Assembly (NCBI RefSeq): GCF_026914265.1 | Contig: NC_069123.1 | Location: 31,768,178 to 31,832,177 of the forward strand | DNA from: Mya arenaria | Taxonomy: Eukaryota; Mollusca; Bivalvia; Myida; Myidae | DNA length: 64,000 nt | Direction of reading: 5' to 3' | Program-made: the position numbers and the translations under genes | Shown here: positions 1-10,281 of the stretch, piece after piece | How positions within the stretch are numbered: position 1 is the stretch's first letter | Layout: every line of letters starts with the position of its first letter | The notes under the pieces: model-generated | The model's database searches: none | What the model saw: only the letters and a program-made list of their open reading frames with translations | Told to the model about the DNA's origin: nothing

Positions 1-380
1 AAAACATTTTGACCAAACGTCCAAATTGTCTTCAATATTTTTAATAACTGGTATTTATTTCTGAAATCGTATTTCAAACTTGATCTGGCCCCAATTTCTC
101 GAAACTTCTTAAGTCCCTTATAACAGGATTAAGCTAATCTCACTATTTTTGTTTTTCTATAAAATGTGTTATATTTTCTTCTTCAAGAATTTTTAGAAAT
201 TATGTAGGAATAATCTATATGATTATCAGAATAAACCATTTTTCATTTATCAAAATCCATTTTCAGTATGTATTTTGGCTAATTGAAATAAGTGACGAAA
301 GAAGTTTCAAGAAATTGGGGCCTGAAAGAGAGTGTACCAGTATACATGTACCACATTACTTCATTATTAAACCTACCCAG
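1..380. other. Non-coding, probable intron of the left-edge gene
   Basis: AT-rich sequence without a recognisable exon. It ends in a pyrimidine-leaning stretch and CCCAG just before position 381, which reads as a 3' splice site for the terminal exon that follows. A weaker alternative acceptor (TTTTCAG) lies near 267; from there another frame stays open for about 39 codons but resembles nothing known. Confidence 0.4.
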
Positions 381-540
381 AGTTAAGGAAATAACAGACG
401 CAGAGGTTTTCAGGCAGCATCTCTACGATCCGTTTGGCATACGCCACCTGGAGGTCGGAGAGGAACCCAAAACATGTCATCAGTTTAGACATCTGCTCCT
501 GGCCGGCATTCACAACATGGGGATGGCAGTGTCCAACTGA
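381..540 (+). CDS. Terminal exon of an unrecognised protein gene (partial)
   Basis: I do not recognise this gene. From a good acceptor (ACCTACCCAG) at 380, one frame is open for 52 codons to a TGA at 538-540. The stretch is clearly richer in G+C than its flanks and its codon choice looks coding. The product is hydrophilic, with a segment YDPFGIRHLEVGEEP followed by CHQFRHLL and a short C-terminal tail ending in GMAVSN. No membrane segment is visible. An AATAAA signal at 632-637, about 90 nt after the stop, fits a short 3' UTR. The exon begins with one nucleotide completing a codon, so the preceding exon should end in phase 2, and it must lie left of the window. It points toward the phospho-lyase exon on the other strand. 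Confidence 0.5.
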
Positions 541-631
541 AGAAAAGACAAATATTATTTATAAATATGTTTATCTCGAAAATAATCATAAAAACGCTGC
601 ATGAAATTGAACTCAGTATATACAAATTAGC

Positions 632-637
632 AATAAA
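632..637 (+). terminator. Candidate polyadenylation signal
   Basis: A canonical AATAAA hexamer lies 91 nt downstream of the TGA at 538-540, a normal distance for a compact 3' UTR. In AT-rich DNA this hexamer is frequent by chance, so support comes only from its position. Confidence 0.35.
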
Positions 638-756
638 GCAACTAAATATACACCACCAAGGCAGCTAATGTTATACCACTGCTAATGTATTTGTTGCTAT
701 GTATTTCTTTGACATCTGTTTTCAGCCACACTACTTTAACATGCTATTTTCAGATA

Positions 757-1700
757 ACTGACATTGGGCTAATTGTTCAGAACTTTGTTAGGCAAAAAAA
801 AAAATTGGTTAGGTAAGGGTTACATCCGTTTTAAAAACGGGTGGAGTAGGAAGGCTTTTGGGGGGCGGGGGTATTGGGTTTTCATTAGATCAGGCTTTAT
901 GTTAGAACGTTATTGTCGTCATTGGAGTATGATGTTAAAGTTATTTTTTGTATAAAGCTTAAAAAAAATCATACTCAACCACACACTTACAAAAGACTTT
1001 TTTAACAACCGATTTCGTAGGTAGGGTCGGGTAACCTGAACCAAATGTATTTTTTGAGGGGGTTTAGGGTTAACAAGGCTGATTGTTCGGAACTTTGTAA
1101 AGGTAAACAAGGTTGTCACCATAATTGTTGATAATGATTACAGGGATGTGACCTGGAAGCTGGAGGGCTGAAACATTTTCCGCCTTGGGTTTATGGGGCG
1201 CTCTTGGGGTCAAAACCCACTGCTGTAGAAGAAAAAATGGCTTTTTAGAAGCTCTTTTGAGGGCTCTCCTGACTTTACATTTGAAGCAAACTTGAATATT
1301 AACTTAAACAACTATAAGCAACAAAATATATTTCTTTCAGGTAAAAAAAAAAAAAAAATAATAATTTGTTGTTGTTTTTTTTTTGGGGGGGGGGGGGGGG
1401 TTCTCTAGGGCCATTAGATCCGCGGAATTCCGCAAATCCGCGGACAAATCACATCCCTGTCAGATTACAGGTGAACTATTTATGATGTGCTGATTTATTA
1501 AGGTACCCAGTAAAACAATCATAGCTCAATCAGTTGTCTCAATATTTGTGTATACTACTGCAGATCACATACATGTGTGTCCATAAAAAGTGTTAAAGAA
1601 TTAAAGATTTAAAGTATCAAAAATTTGAAGGTTAACAATAATCCATGTAACGTTAACAATGTTCACAATGTTCTGAACAATCGGCCTAATGTCACTTATT
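757..1700. mobile_element. Terminal-inverted-repeat element with two elements inside it
   Basis: The left end (from about 757, GACATTGGGCTAATTG then TTCAGAACTTTGTTA) is mirrored on the right (about 1665-1700, GTTCTGAACAATCGG then CCTAATGTC). A partial relative of this end lies at about 16362-16430. Inside are an element starting TTAGGCAAAA at about 787 with a mirrored end near 1065, and the 319-bp CAGGGATGTGA element at 1141-1459. There is no transposase reading frame, so it is non-autonomous. Exact outer borders are approximate. Confidence 0.5.
1141..1459. mobile_element. CAGGGATGTGA...TCACATCCCTG non-autonomous DNA element
   Basis: Inverted ends CAGGGATGTGA (1141) and TCACATCCCTG (ending 1459) enclose 319 bp with a poly-T/poly-G tract at about 1373-1401 and a GC-rich motif ATCCGCGGAATTCCGC near the right end. 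A second copy in opposite orientation occurs at 40835-41085. No coding capacity is visible. Confidence 0.65.
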
Positions 1701-2912
1701 ATACAGTATCAAGCTCAGCCCACGATTTTTGATTTGGTATAAATTGTTTAATATTTTCCTTTTTAAAAAGTTTATATGCATTTACTGTCAATAATTTTAT
1801 AGGAAAGGTTATCATGAACTACAATTTATTATTTGTAAATGAATTTTAAGTAGGTTAATTGTCTCAATGAAATATGATATGTGTACAAGCTGGTCACCTT
1901 TGGAGAAAATGGCCACAGATCAGAATACTTGCCCTACAATGATTTTCATTTGTTATTAACGATACATTGTACCTGGTGACTCTGTCACTTACTTTTGACT
2001 TGTATATTTAACTGCATATATAAAAGATTACTGTATTTCTAAATGTTTATAGCTATATATATACTTTTTCAGAAGGGAGTGGGGCCGAATTTCAGCCCCA
2101 AAAAGGGCCTAAAAAACACTTCAATGACTTTTTTTTTAAATAGAATATTTCCAAATAATTTCTTCTTTTTTTTCTTTTTTTAAATTCTAGCATCTTTGGG
2201 AAAGTACATTATTTACTTATGACTTAAGTTTAGAACAAACAACAGTTACTGCTTGCAAAAGAATGTATATAGTAATTGTCACTCACTCACTGTATATAAA
2301 CATGTTTATAAAATATAGTCACCATGGTGATTGTTATACAACCATGAGCGTAACTCATAAGAGGCTTACATAAATGATATTGATTTCTATGAAGTTTTCC
2401 AACGCCTCCACATCTTTTGTTTCCCTCGAAACTGACTAGACAGTCCTGTGCATTTATACATGGGCTTTACTAGTTTCTAACACTTTAAAAAAATGTTCAG
2501 TTTTCCAAACAATTCAGATCTTTTCTGTTGTGAGCTAACTTATATGACTGAATTAAATTAATTAATAATGTCAAAACAGTCAATCTCTTTAGAGTGCAGC
2601 CAAAATGTTACATACTAAAAACTTAACAACACAAATTGTGTTTCCAATTGGTGAAAGAAATAAGAAAATACCAAGGCTTAAACAAAATAAGATTGACCCT
2701 AAATTTTGATGGTGAAGTTTCTGCGTCCAAAGTCTTTAAAAAATTACAGAAATAATCACAAATGATGATTTGCAATGCTGATAAGCTCTTGCTGAATTTC
2801 AGCAGGTATAAATGCTCACATGTGGGACTGTTGAATCATATTTGTATGTTTACTGAAATTACTGCATACTTGCTACAGTATTCATACAAGTTTGGGAAAT
2901 CAATACAGTTAC
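1701..2912. other. Gene-free AT-rich stretch
   Basis: No exon, RNA gene or clear repeat border was recognised. If the phospho-lyase exon at 2913-3031 belongs to an intact minus-strand gene, this is part of its next intron. No sequence encoding the family's following GHCHP block was found here. Confidence 0.4.
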
Positions 2913-3031
2913 CATGTGAGATGTTGTTGACACAGTCCAGATACTCATTTCCGGAATCATCGTACAGGTACTGCTTGGATCCCCGAACAATCTTCAACGG
3001 AGCAACTTCATAGTGCAATTTACAAGACCTC
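2913..3031 (-). CDS. Exon 2 of a class-III aminotransferase-fold phospho-lyase (ETNPPL/PHYKPL type), partial
   Basis: This 119-nt minus-strand exon is bounded by an acceptor (TTTGTTTCAG) and a donor (CATG|GTAACT). It encodes 39 codons matching the N-terminal region of ethanolamine-phosphate phospho-lyase and 5-phosphohydroxy-L-lysine phospho-lyase: a SCK segment, then [15 protein letters not shown], then [13 protein letters not shown]. In the family this precedes the VGHCHP motif; the exon ends with the first base of that valine codon, so the phase is right. The enzymes are PLP-dependent and release phosphate and ammonia from phosphorylated amino alcohols. The PLP lysine and all other exons are outside the window or not found. 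It could instead be a detached exon fragment, because a plus-strand terminal exon lies downstream at 381-540. Confidence 0.75.
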
Positions 3032-4030
3032 CTGAAACAAACAAGAACTGTTATATTATTGCATCATGGAACTTATCGCCAGGTGTCCAAGGAAGTGCTG
3101 TGTGAGTCACACCTCAACTATTTTGTAATTTTTTTTGCCTAGCAAACAAAAAATATCCCTAAAAACGAGGGAGATAAAGGCTCCTTATAATTCCACCGAA
3201 TAACCTTTACAGGATTACCTTGACCTTTAAAGAAGTACGCCTTGTCTTATGCACTCAACATCATTTACATGAGGTTAACATTTATGCCCAGTTTTATGCT
3301 TATATGAGAGCAAGTATTCATCATTAAATACTGAGACCTTCAAAACCCATTCAACATTGATTTTATAATCCAGGTCATTTCGACCAAGTGACAAACTGCC
3401 AGGTTCATTTCACCTCTTCTTATAATAAGTATAAAGTGATATTTGTTTTCAAACAATGCAGAATAAAATGCTATTTTTGAACAAATTCTTTTAACAGACT
3501 GAGGATCTGTTTCGTAAATACCAGTGCTTCTGCAATATTACAGAACACATTTCAATTTTTGAGACACATGTATATAGATGTAACATGTTTCATTTTTTTG
3601 TTTTTTGTGTTGTTTTCATCTATATATTTACTCCCATGAAAGCAACAGGTAGTAATATTAACTCCTATTAAAGCAACAGATAGTAAGAGACCTAAGCCAT
3701 TTAAAAATATTAGGCAGATAAATCAGAATGCTGTTCACTTATATGGCCAGCTAGTCATGAACATTGCATCTGACAACAAAAGTACAAAAGAGTAACTTTA
3801 TTCACTATGTCCACTATGGACCAGATCAAAATTCACCATGCCAAACAGGACCGTCACTAGGACTCACATGCTTATGATCACCTTTGATTGCAAAGCAAAT
3901 TGGGTAACATAAAATCGTCACCTTAGTGCAAGAACTCAATATCTGCTTCAATATCTATAATATTATGCAGTTAATGGTTGTCATGTTATTTTGTTTATCG
4001 CCAAAATTTTGTTTCATTATTGTTCTTCTG
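3032..4030. other. Gene-free stretch upstream of the phospho-lyase exon
   Basis: No coding exon was recognised; it is probably intron 1 or upstream sequence of the phospho-lyase gene. The expected first exon, encoding a short LRxKHIG-type leader, was looked for on the minus strand and not found. Confidence 0.35.
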
Positions 4031-7000
4031 TTAGGCCAAATAAAAAAATAGGTGCGTTTCAGGTAATGCTGCCAAAAAAATAGGGTAGGTAGGTCGGAAT
4101 ATTTTTTTATATATATATATTTTTTTTATATATTGATTTCAGTAACTGTTGACTCAGAAAGTAAGAACATGTTCCATGCTTCAAAGGAAACATTCTTTAT
4201 TTGTCTGGTTAAATACTTTGACAATGATGGTTGGATTTCAACTAAGTTATGGTACACCACTCTGCTATTATTTAAGACTTTCCAGGAACGGTTTTACTTT
4301 TCTTTATGCACCCTTTTGCTTTCAATCAACCTATGAAGAATGCTATCCTCCCTGTAACATAATTACATGAAGAGTGGGACAGCAAATTTACCATTTAAGC
4401 CATCAGCTAAGGAAACCTCAATGCTGTCGAGAGGACCTGGGGGTTCAGGTTTGAAGAACAAGTAACATGCAGGTTTTATTGCCAAAATTGCACACTTAAG
4501 TCTGACATATCAATCCGAAAGTCAGTATCTGACACATTTGTATCTGACAAGAAAATATAATTCAAGAATTGAAATATACCTGCCACACAAGCACAAATTA
4601 CCCATAATTCTCCTTAGAGTTCGGACAATCTAAAAATTTGGACATCCATTATTATTTTCAAAAATAATTTATTTTAGGTACCTAATTTTCGAACACCCAA
4701 AGGACATCGATTGTAACTAAGTTACTAAGTCTAACAGACAAAAATTATTGATCTTTATCGTTACAATGCCTGGCTAGATTACCTAACCGTATACATCACT
4801 GTGATAAGTTAGTTAGTTACTACCCATCCTAAACGATTTATTGCCTGTTGAAAAGGATGTGTGATATATTTAATGGAGGATTAAAGAAACAACAAGGGCA
4901 ATCAAGAGATTAAGAAAACATAGACATGACATGTTTGTAAAACGATCCGCCAATAAACTTTGAAACTTGTACCACACTTTTAATATGGACTTTATGAAGC
5001 AACAATCGTACAGTAATACTCATTGTAACATCAATAGAACAATAAAAATCAACACATTCAATGCTACAGGTAACTATTTAATGTGATAAAGTTAGAAATG
5101 CAATACTTTATATTTTTATAGTAACAATCAAAAACACCACTCAGAAACAATAATCCTGCATAGCAATATCCATGCTCTCCATGAGATCCTCATGGGTATA
5201 ACTGAGAGTTATGTGACGTTACACAATGTGACTGATTGATCTGAAGCCGATAAAAGGTGTTTATTCATTTCAATGCATGTATAAAATGGTGTTGAATGGG
5301 ATTTTAATTTACTTGATGAAGGAATTACACTTATAGGCGTAATAACCACTGATAACTACGGATAAATTAAAATGCAGACATGAAGAAAAAAGGCAGGTTT
5401 ACCATACATGTAGATAAAATGTAAAAATGGTTATTTTCTATGAATTCGGAGAGCGAAAAATTAATTATTTTAAGGTGTCCAAACTCTAAGGTGAAGTATG
5501 GTAAATCAGTGCTCCAGCCAGGATTTGAAAAGGGCAGGGTGGAGTTTTGAAAAGGGCAAACTACATGAGTCGTGTAGAGGTTGGGGTGGTTGTGGGGGGT
5601 GTCTCCACCAGGTGTTTGCTTTTTTGTGGGGGGGGGGGTCTCCCCCTAGAATTTGTTTTGTTTTTATACTCAATTTAAATCATTTTCCATGATTTTCAGA
5701 CTTATACAAAATGGTGTTGTTGTTTTTTCTCAAAATTGAGAAGGGTGTGTTTTAATATCAAAATTAAAATTTGTCTTTTTGTCTGTGGTAGTATGATTGT
5801 ACTTGTTTGGCATCTTCTTTAGTGCAATGTCAAATATTTCTTTTAAAAGTTTGTAAGATGAAGACAAAAACAAACACAGTTAAACATCAAATAAATAGAT
5901 ACACACACAAAAAATAAATGTAGGAGACGAATCTTAGTTTGGTACGATCGGGTTTGGGTACGAATGTTACATTCATCCTGTTTGTTATTTAATTGTCTTT
6001 GGTAAAATAATGTTTAATATGCTGATGTTTTAGAATAAAATAACAATAAAAATCACTACCCTGGTTTAAAAAATCACTTATTAAACTTAGAACATTGATA
6101 AAATAACTCCGAAAATCGTTCTGATAAAATGGCGGTTTCGGCGAATTTTGACAAGATCGTGGACATGATAAGTAAATACTAAATAAAGCATCAACATAAT
6201 TTTGTGGATTACAAAGAAATTTTCATCATGAATATTTTATAAATAAACTTTCAAAACATTTACTGAAAAGGTGATGTATTTGATTGTATTAGAGCCACCT
6301 TTCTTATGTTTACATATCTGCAGTGCCGTCTGCTTCAAATCAACAATGTTGAAAATGGCAAGTCTCATCTGTACAATACAATAAACAATTATTTTAAAAG
6401 ATTTTATTGTGCTTCACAACATTTTTCACCATCCCTTCGCATTTTCTATCGCATTTTACGAACTTTCATCATTGGTTGAACGAGTTCTCAATGTATATTC
6501 TGATTGGCTGACATTCAATAGGCACGCCTCCTGCCGATGTTTCCCTATTTGGCTCTTCCTAATTATCGGATTAGTAGATGACCGATTATGAATACACAGG
6601 TCGTCTGCTCACTACACAAATACACAATTAGCTGTCATATGACTTGGTCAAAGCACATGGAAAGATGAAATGGCAGTACGGCATATTTTAAGCAATCAAT
6701 GGGGGCATGGTGACACCTAGTGGGAACACTATTATCATAAGTATTACGTAAATTGTCTCAATTATGACAGCGGATTAAGGGCTGTCAATCTTTTATAATG
6801 ATTTCAATAGTAAAAAGGGCACTAACGGGATATTTGGGGCTAATAGAGCATTTGTGAAAAGGGCACTACTCAAAAAGGGGGCAGGGCGGTAAGAAAAGCG
6901 GCACGGGCGCTGCGCCATTGAAAAACGGGCTAGCTGGAGCACTGGTAAATGCATTCAGAAATCCAACTCTAATATTGTCAACTTTACGTACATACATTTC

Positions 7001-7120
7001 GTAACAAATGCTTTCCGTACCCAAATCACATTTTTTTCAGGGAAAAATAGGTTATGGTCAGCGGGAAAAAATAGGGTCAGTCGGGTACCCTGAAACAGAC
7101 CTATTTTTTTATTTGGCCTT
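4031..7120. mobile_element. TTAGGCC-ended inverted-repeat element, interrupted by another element
   Basis: The left end starts TTAGGCCAAATAAAAAAATA at 4031 and continues GGTGCGTTTCAGG. The right end (about 7085-7120) is its inverse (CCTGAAACAGACC, then TATTTTTTTATTTGGCC), giving arms of roughly 35 bp. The interior holds the complete CAGTG element at 5507-6944 and otherwise AT-rich sequence without a long reading frame. Related ends occur at about 787-1065, 34627-36335 and 54825-55130. The two ends could also come from two separate insertions, because the interior does not match the other copies. Confidence 0.45.
5507..6944. mobile_element. CAGTGCTCCAGC...GCTGGAGCACTG DNA transposon, copy 1
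   Basis: A 1438-bp element with perfect 12-bp inverted ends (CAGTGCTCCAGC and GCTGGAGCACTG) and a perfect 6-bp target duplication, GTAAAT, at 5501-5506 and 6945-6950. Subterminal parts carry GGGCAGGG and AAAAGGGCA motifs. Reading frames inside are short; the one at about 6409-6591 recurs in copy 2 (35773-35955) but looks like no transposase. Non-autonomous copies 2 and 3 lie at 34885-36296 and 39957-42129. Confidence 0.85.
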
Positions 7121-7639
7121 ATCTAATTATTACTTTGACATTATATATTAGTGAATAAGCCATGAAAGCACTGTTAAACACGTATAGACCACTGATATAG
7201 ATTTAATATTAAACTTAAATTTCATTTAGTTTCCTGTATTTCGTGAATTCTTGTATTTTTTATACCGTTTCGTAACCTTTTTTCGTTATAAGAAATGCGT
7301 AAAATAAACAAAAATGCATACCCGACATAATTTCGACGCATTTTAAGCGTCTGCTTAAAGGTAAGCGTGTTCGGTTTCTCGGGCATGATTGCTTTTTTTA
7401 CTGTATTAGACTTGTCCGACCTGTTTCCGAGAAAACAATAACATGATCCAAATCAATTTGTTTTTTTCCCCGTCAGAATAGAAACCGATACCGAATTGAA
7501 CATGATGACGGTTAAAGATCACTATTATTAATTGTTAAATTTTCTGCTTTTTTAATTATCACGAGTAGATGCCCTTGATCAATGTTTTAATTATACAAGA
7601 GCCAAGATCTATCTATCTTCCAAGAATGTTAGTAAAGGT

Positions 7640-9300
7640 TGTGAAAGAAACTTTACTTTTTTTAAAAAACAAATAAAATAAGTAGGTACAGGTTAGGTTT
7701 AAAGAGTAAAAATAGTTTTGTTAGCTCCCTATGGCAAGACATGTTCAATCTGGCAAGACAGCCTGATTGAACTGCTCCAGGGCAGGGCAGGCCACTATGT
7801 TGGGTGGGAGGTTGTTCCAATGGAAGACAGCTCTTGGGAAGATAGAGAATTTGTAGTAGTCAGTGGTGCAGATATTAATATGTAAGAGGAACTGTAATTG
7901 TGTCAAGATTGTCTTGTCAGTGGGATAAGGTAGCCAGCGATAGGGATTGCTATTTGGTTATGTGTTATTTTGTACATAAGAGAAAGCCTGTTATCTATTC
8001 TTCTATAGTCAAGCCTATGCCACTGTAAGGACTGCATCATGTTAGTGACAATTGATGTTTGTCCATAGACATGTTTGGCCAATCTGGCAGCTCTACGTTG
8101 GACAGATTCGAGTTGGTACATGTGGGTATCAGTGAAAGGACACCAAACTGTGGAGCAATATTCAAGCTGTGGGCGGACAAGAGCTTTGTAGGCTGAAGAT
8201 TTCAGAGGTTCATAGTGTACCTTAATGTTCCTCCTCAGGAAGCTCAATGTGTTGTTTGCCTTCTTAGAGATGCGATTTATATGTACGATAGATCTGAGGA
8301 CAGGTCAACACCATGATATTTTGCTGAGGATACAGATTCTAGTAAACAATGGTGAAGAGTGTACTGGGTTGGAATTGGGGGTTTTGCCTTTGTTATGTGA
8401 ACGACTTGACATTTAGATGGGTTAAATTCCATGTCCCATTCATGACTCCAAAGTTCAAGTGTATCAAGATCTTTTTGGAGAATTTCTGATTGTGTTGCTG
8501 TTGACAGAGTTAAATAAATGGCAGTATCATCAGCAAATAGCCTGACTTTGGATTGGACACTCTGGGGAAGGTCATTAATGTAGACTAGGAAGAGAATTGG
8601 CCCGGCCAGTACAGATCCCTGGGGTACTCCAGATGAGACCGGTATGGGTTCTGATGAGGACCCATTGACAACAACAGTCTGGCGTCTGTTATCCAGAAAC
8701 CCCTTAAACCATTTTAGAGCAGGGCCTCTGATGCCATATCCATGAAGTTTGAGAGCAAGTTTCTCATGACTGACTTTGTCGAAAGCCTTGCTGAAGTCAA
8801 GCAAAATTAGATCAGTTTGCTTTTTGTTATGGAGAGATTTGACAAGATCATCTACTAGCATAAGGAGCTGGGATTCACAAGAGCGCTTTTCCCTGAAGCC
8901 ATGTTGGAGTTCATAAAATGCATTGAGCTTATTAAGATGTTTTGAGATAGAGGATGCGACTATATGTTCACAGAATACATGTCAGGGAAATGGGCCTGTA
9001 GTTGGCAGGGTCTGAGCGATCCCCCTTTTTGTAGACAGGAGCCACATTTGCATCCTTCCAAGTTTGGGGTAGAATTCCAGAGTCAAGAGACTTTTGGAAG
9101 AGATGTTTCCGGATTGATGACAGTGAAGTCGAGAGGTTTTTCAGGATTACAGGCTTTATCTGATCATGGCCTGATGCTTTGTGGGGATTTAGGTTTGATA
9201 GAAGTTTCTCAATCCCCTTTGCTGTGACTGTTATGTCTGGCATTGTATTTTGAGGTATGCCTGTATAAGGGGTGTCTTGGAGTTTCAAGATTCAAGATTT
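7640..9300 (-). mobile_element. 5'-truncated, decayed non-LTR retrotransposon (LINE) with reverse transcriptase remnants
   Basis: Three minus-strand frames read consecutively as one reverse transcriptase. The first, 9288-8968, has the palm entry NPHKASGHDQI and NYRPISLTC. The second, 8861-8277 (open from about 8960), has LILLDFSKAFDKV, the SSGVPQGSVLAGPILF block and the catalytic FADD box. The third, 8247-7903, has the C-terminal thumb/linker region SAYKALVRPQLEYCSTVW. Frame breaks occur near 8970 and between 8277 and 8247, and no endonuclease domain is present, so the copy is 5'-truncated and dead. The family is of the Jockey/CR1-like type; the clade is not resolved. The 3' end at about 7640-7700 is approximate. 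Confidence 0.88.
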
Positions 9301-10281
9301 TATTTTTAATTTAACAATTTTCTTAGTTATTGGGTCTTAGATCGTGTGTCAGGGAAAGCCCTGAGGGGGAGGGGGTGGGGGGTTTAGAGGGCAGCGAGTT
9401 TTTAAACACCAAACGTTTTGACCCGACGGTACAATGCAGGTTTATTTTCTGAATATGAAATATTGTTGTTATTTTTTTGTAAAAAAATGCATTTATGTAC
9501 AAGAACAGACAGCTTACAACTTTAAAGTGACACTCTTATTCCGAAAATCAATACATACACATGTATACATAACAAACATACATTTTAAGTGATAAATCTT
9601 TAACTACTTGCTAAGTAATGCCTTTATGGAAATTATTAATCACTGATAAGACGATTGTAACCGTGTATTTCATGGCTGGAAACGCAAAATATAAAATGAT
9701 TGGTGAATGCTAAAAAAATGCTGTGATCTACTGTCGTCTCATTTGGTAAAAATACCGTGTTTTTTGCACATTTCTTCCAAATTAAACTAAGATTCCTTTA
9801 TAAGAACCATTGTCTTCGTCATTTATTCATCCTTTTAGGTATATTTAAACAATTGTATTTATTTAGGTAAATCGGCTTATTTGGCAGAAATAGTGCATCT
9901 TTAAACTTCTTTTCAAAAGTTTTGTTTTAATTATCAATTTAGAAAGGAAATTGACAGTGTGTATACACGGTCTGCCTAAACGTTTTTAAATACAAACTGA
10001 ATGAAACAAAACTGATCATTTTAAGTATTGAAAGCTAGTTCTAATAAATAGATAACATCCTTCAAAAGTAGTTAATTCATGTTTAGCACGAAGTATGACT
10101 AATACTTATAAATATATTGATCATTAAAATTGCCTTCGGGTTTGTAACCATATAATCGATGGAAAAATAAACATTTTAAATATTTATTGAGGATTACAAA
10201 TTAAACATATCAATAACTTTCAATGAAACTTTACTCCTTAAGTTTTCTATAAACGCATTAAAACGCGTGTATGCTGTGAAG
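9301..10281. other. Upstream region of the prolyl 4-hydroxylase gene
   Basis: AT-rich sequence without a recognised gene. Promoter and 5' UTR of the P4HA gene should lie in its right part; no TATA box or other element can be assigned with confidence. Confidence 0.35.

Noticed and set aside
292..380. Upstream extension of the terminal-exon frame from a GTG at 292
   Set aside because: GTG is not a likely start here and the segment before 381 is AT-rich; a clear acceptor at 380 explains the change in composition.
4388..4470. Minus-strand open segment (PEPPGPLDSIEVSLADG) followed by a donor-like AATG|GTAAAT
   Set aside because: It looks exon-like, but no good acceptor in a matching phase was found, it belongs to no recognised family, and it lies inside an inverted-repeat element. 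It cannot be tied to the phospho-lyase gene.
6409..6591. 60-codon frame conserved between CAGTG copies 1 and 2
   Set aside because: Both are copies of the same repeat, so the shared frame follows from DNA similarity; the third copy breaks it and it resembles no protein family.
8964..9227. Plus-strand 87-codon frame
   Set aside because: It is antisense to the reverse transcriptase of the LINE and has no independent support.
10267..10281. GTG start five codons before the P4HA ATG
   Set aside because: The ATG at 10282 directly opens a normal signal peptide; a GTG start is unlikely in an animal nuclear gene.
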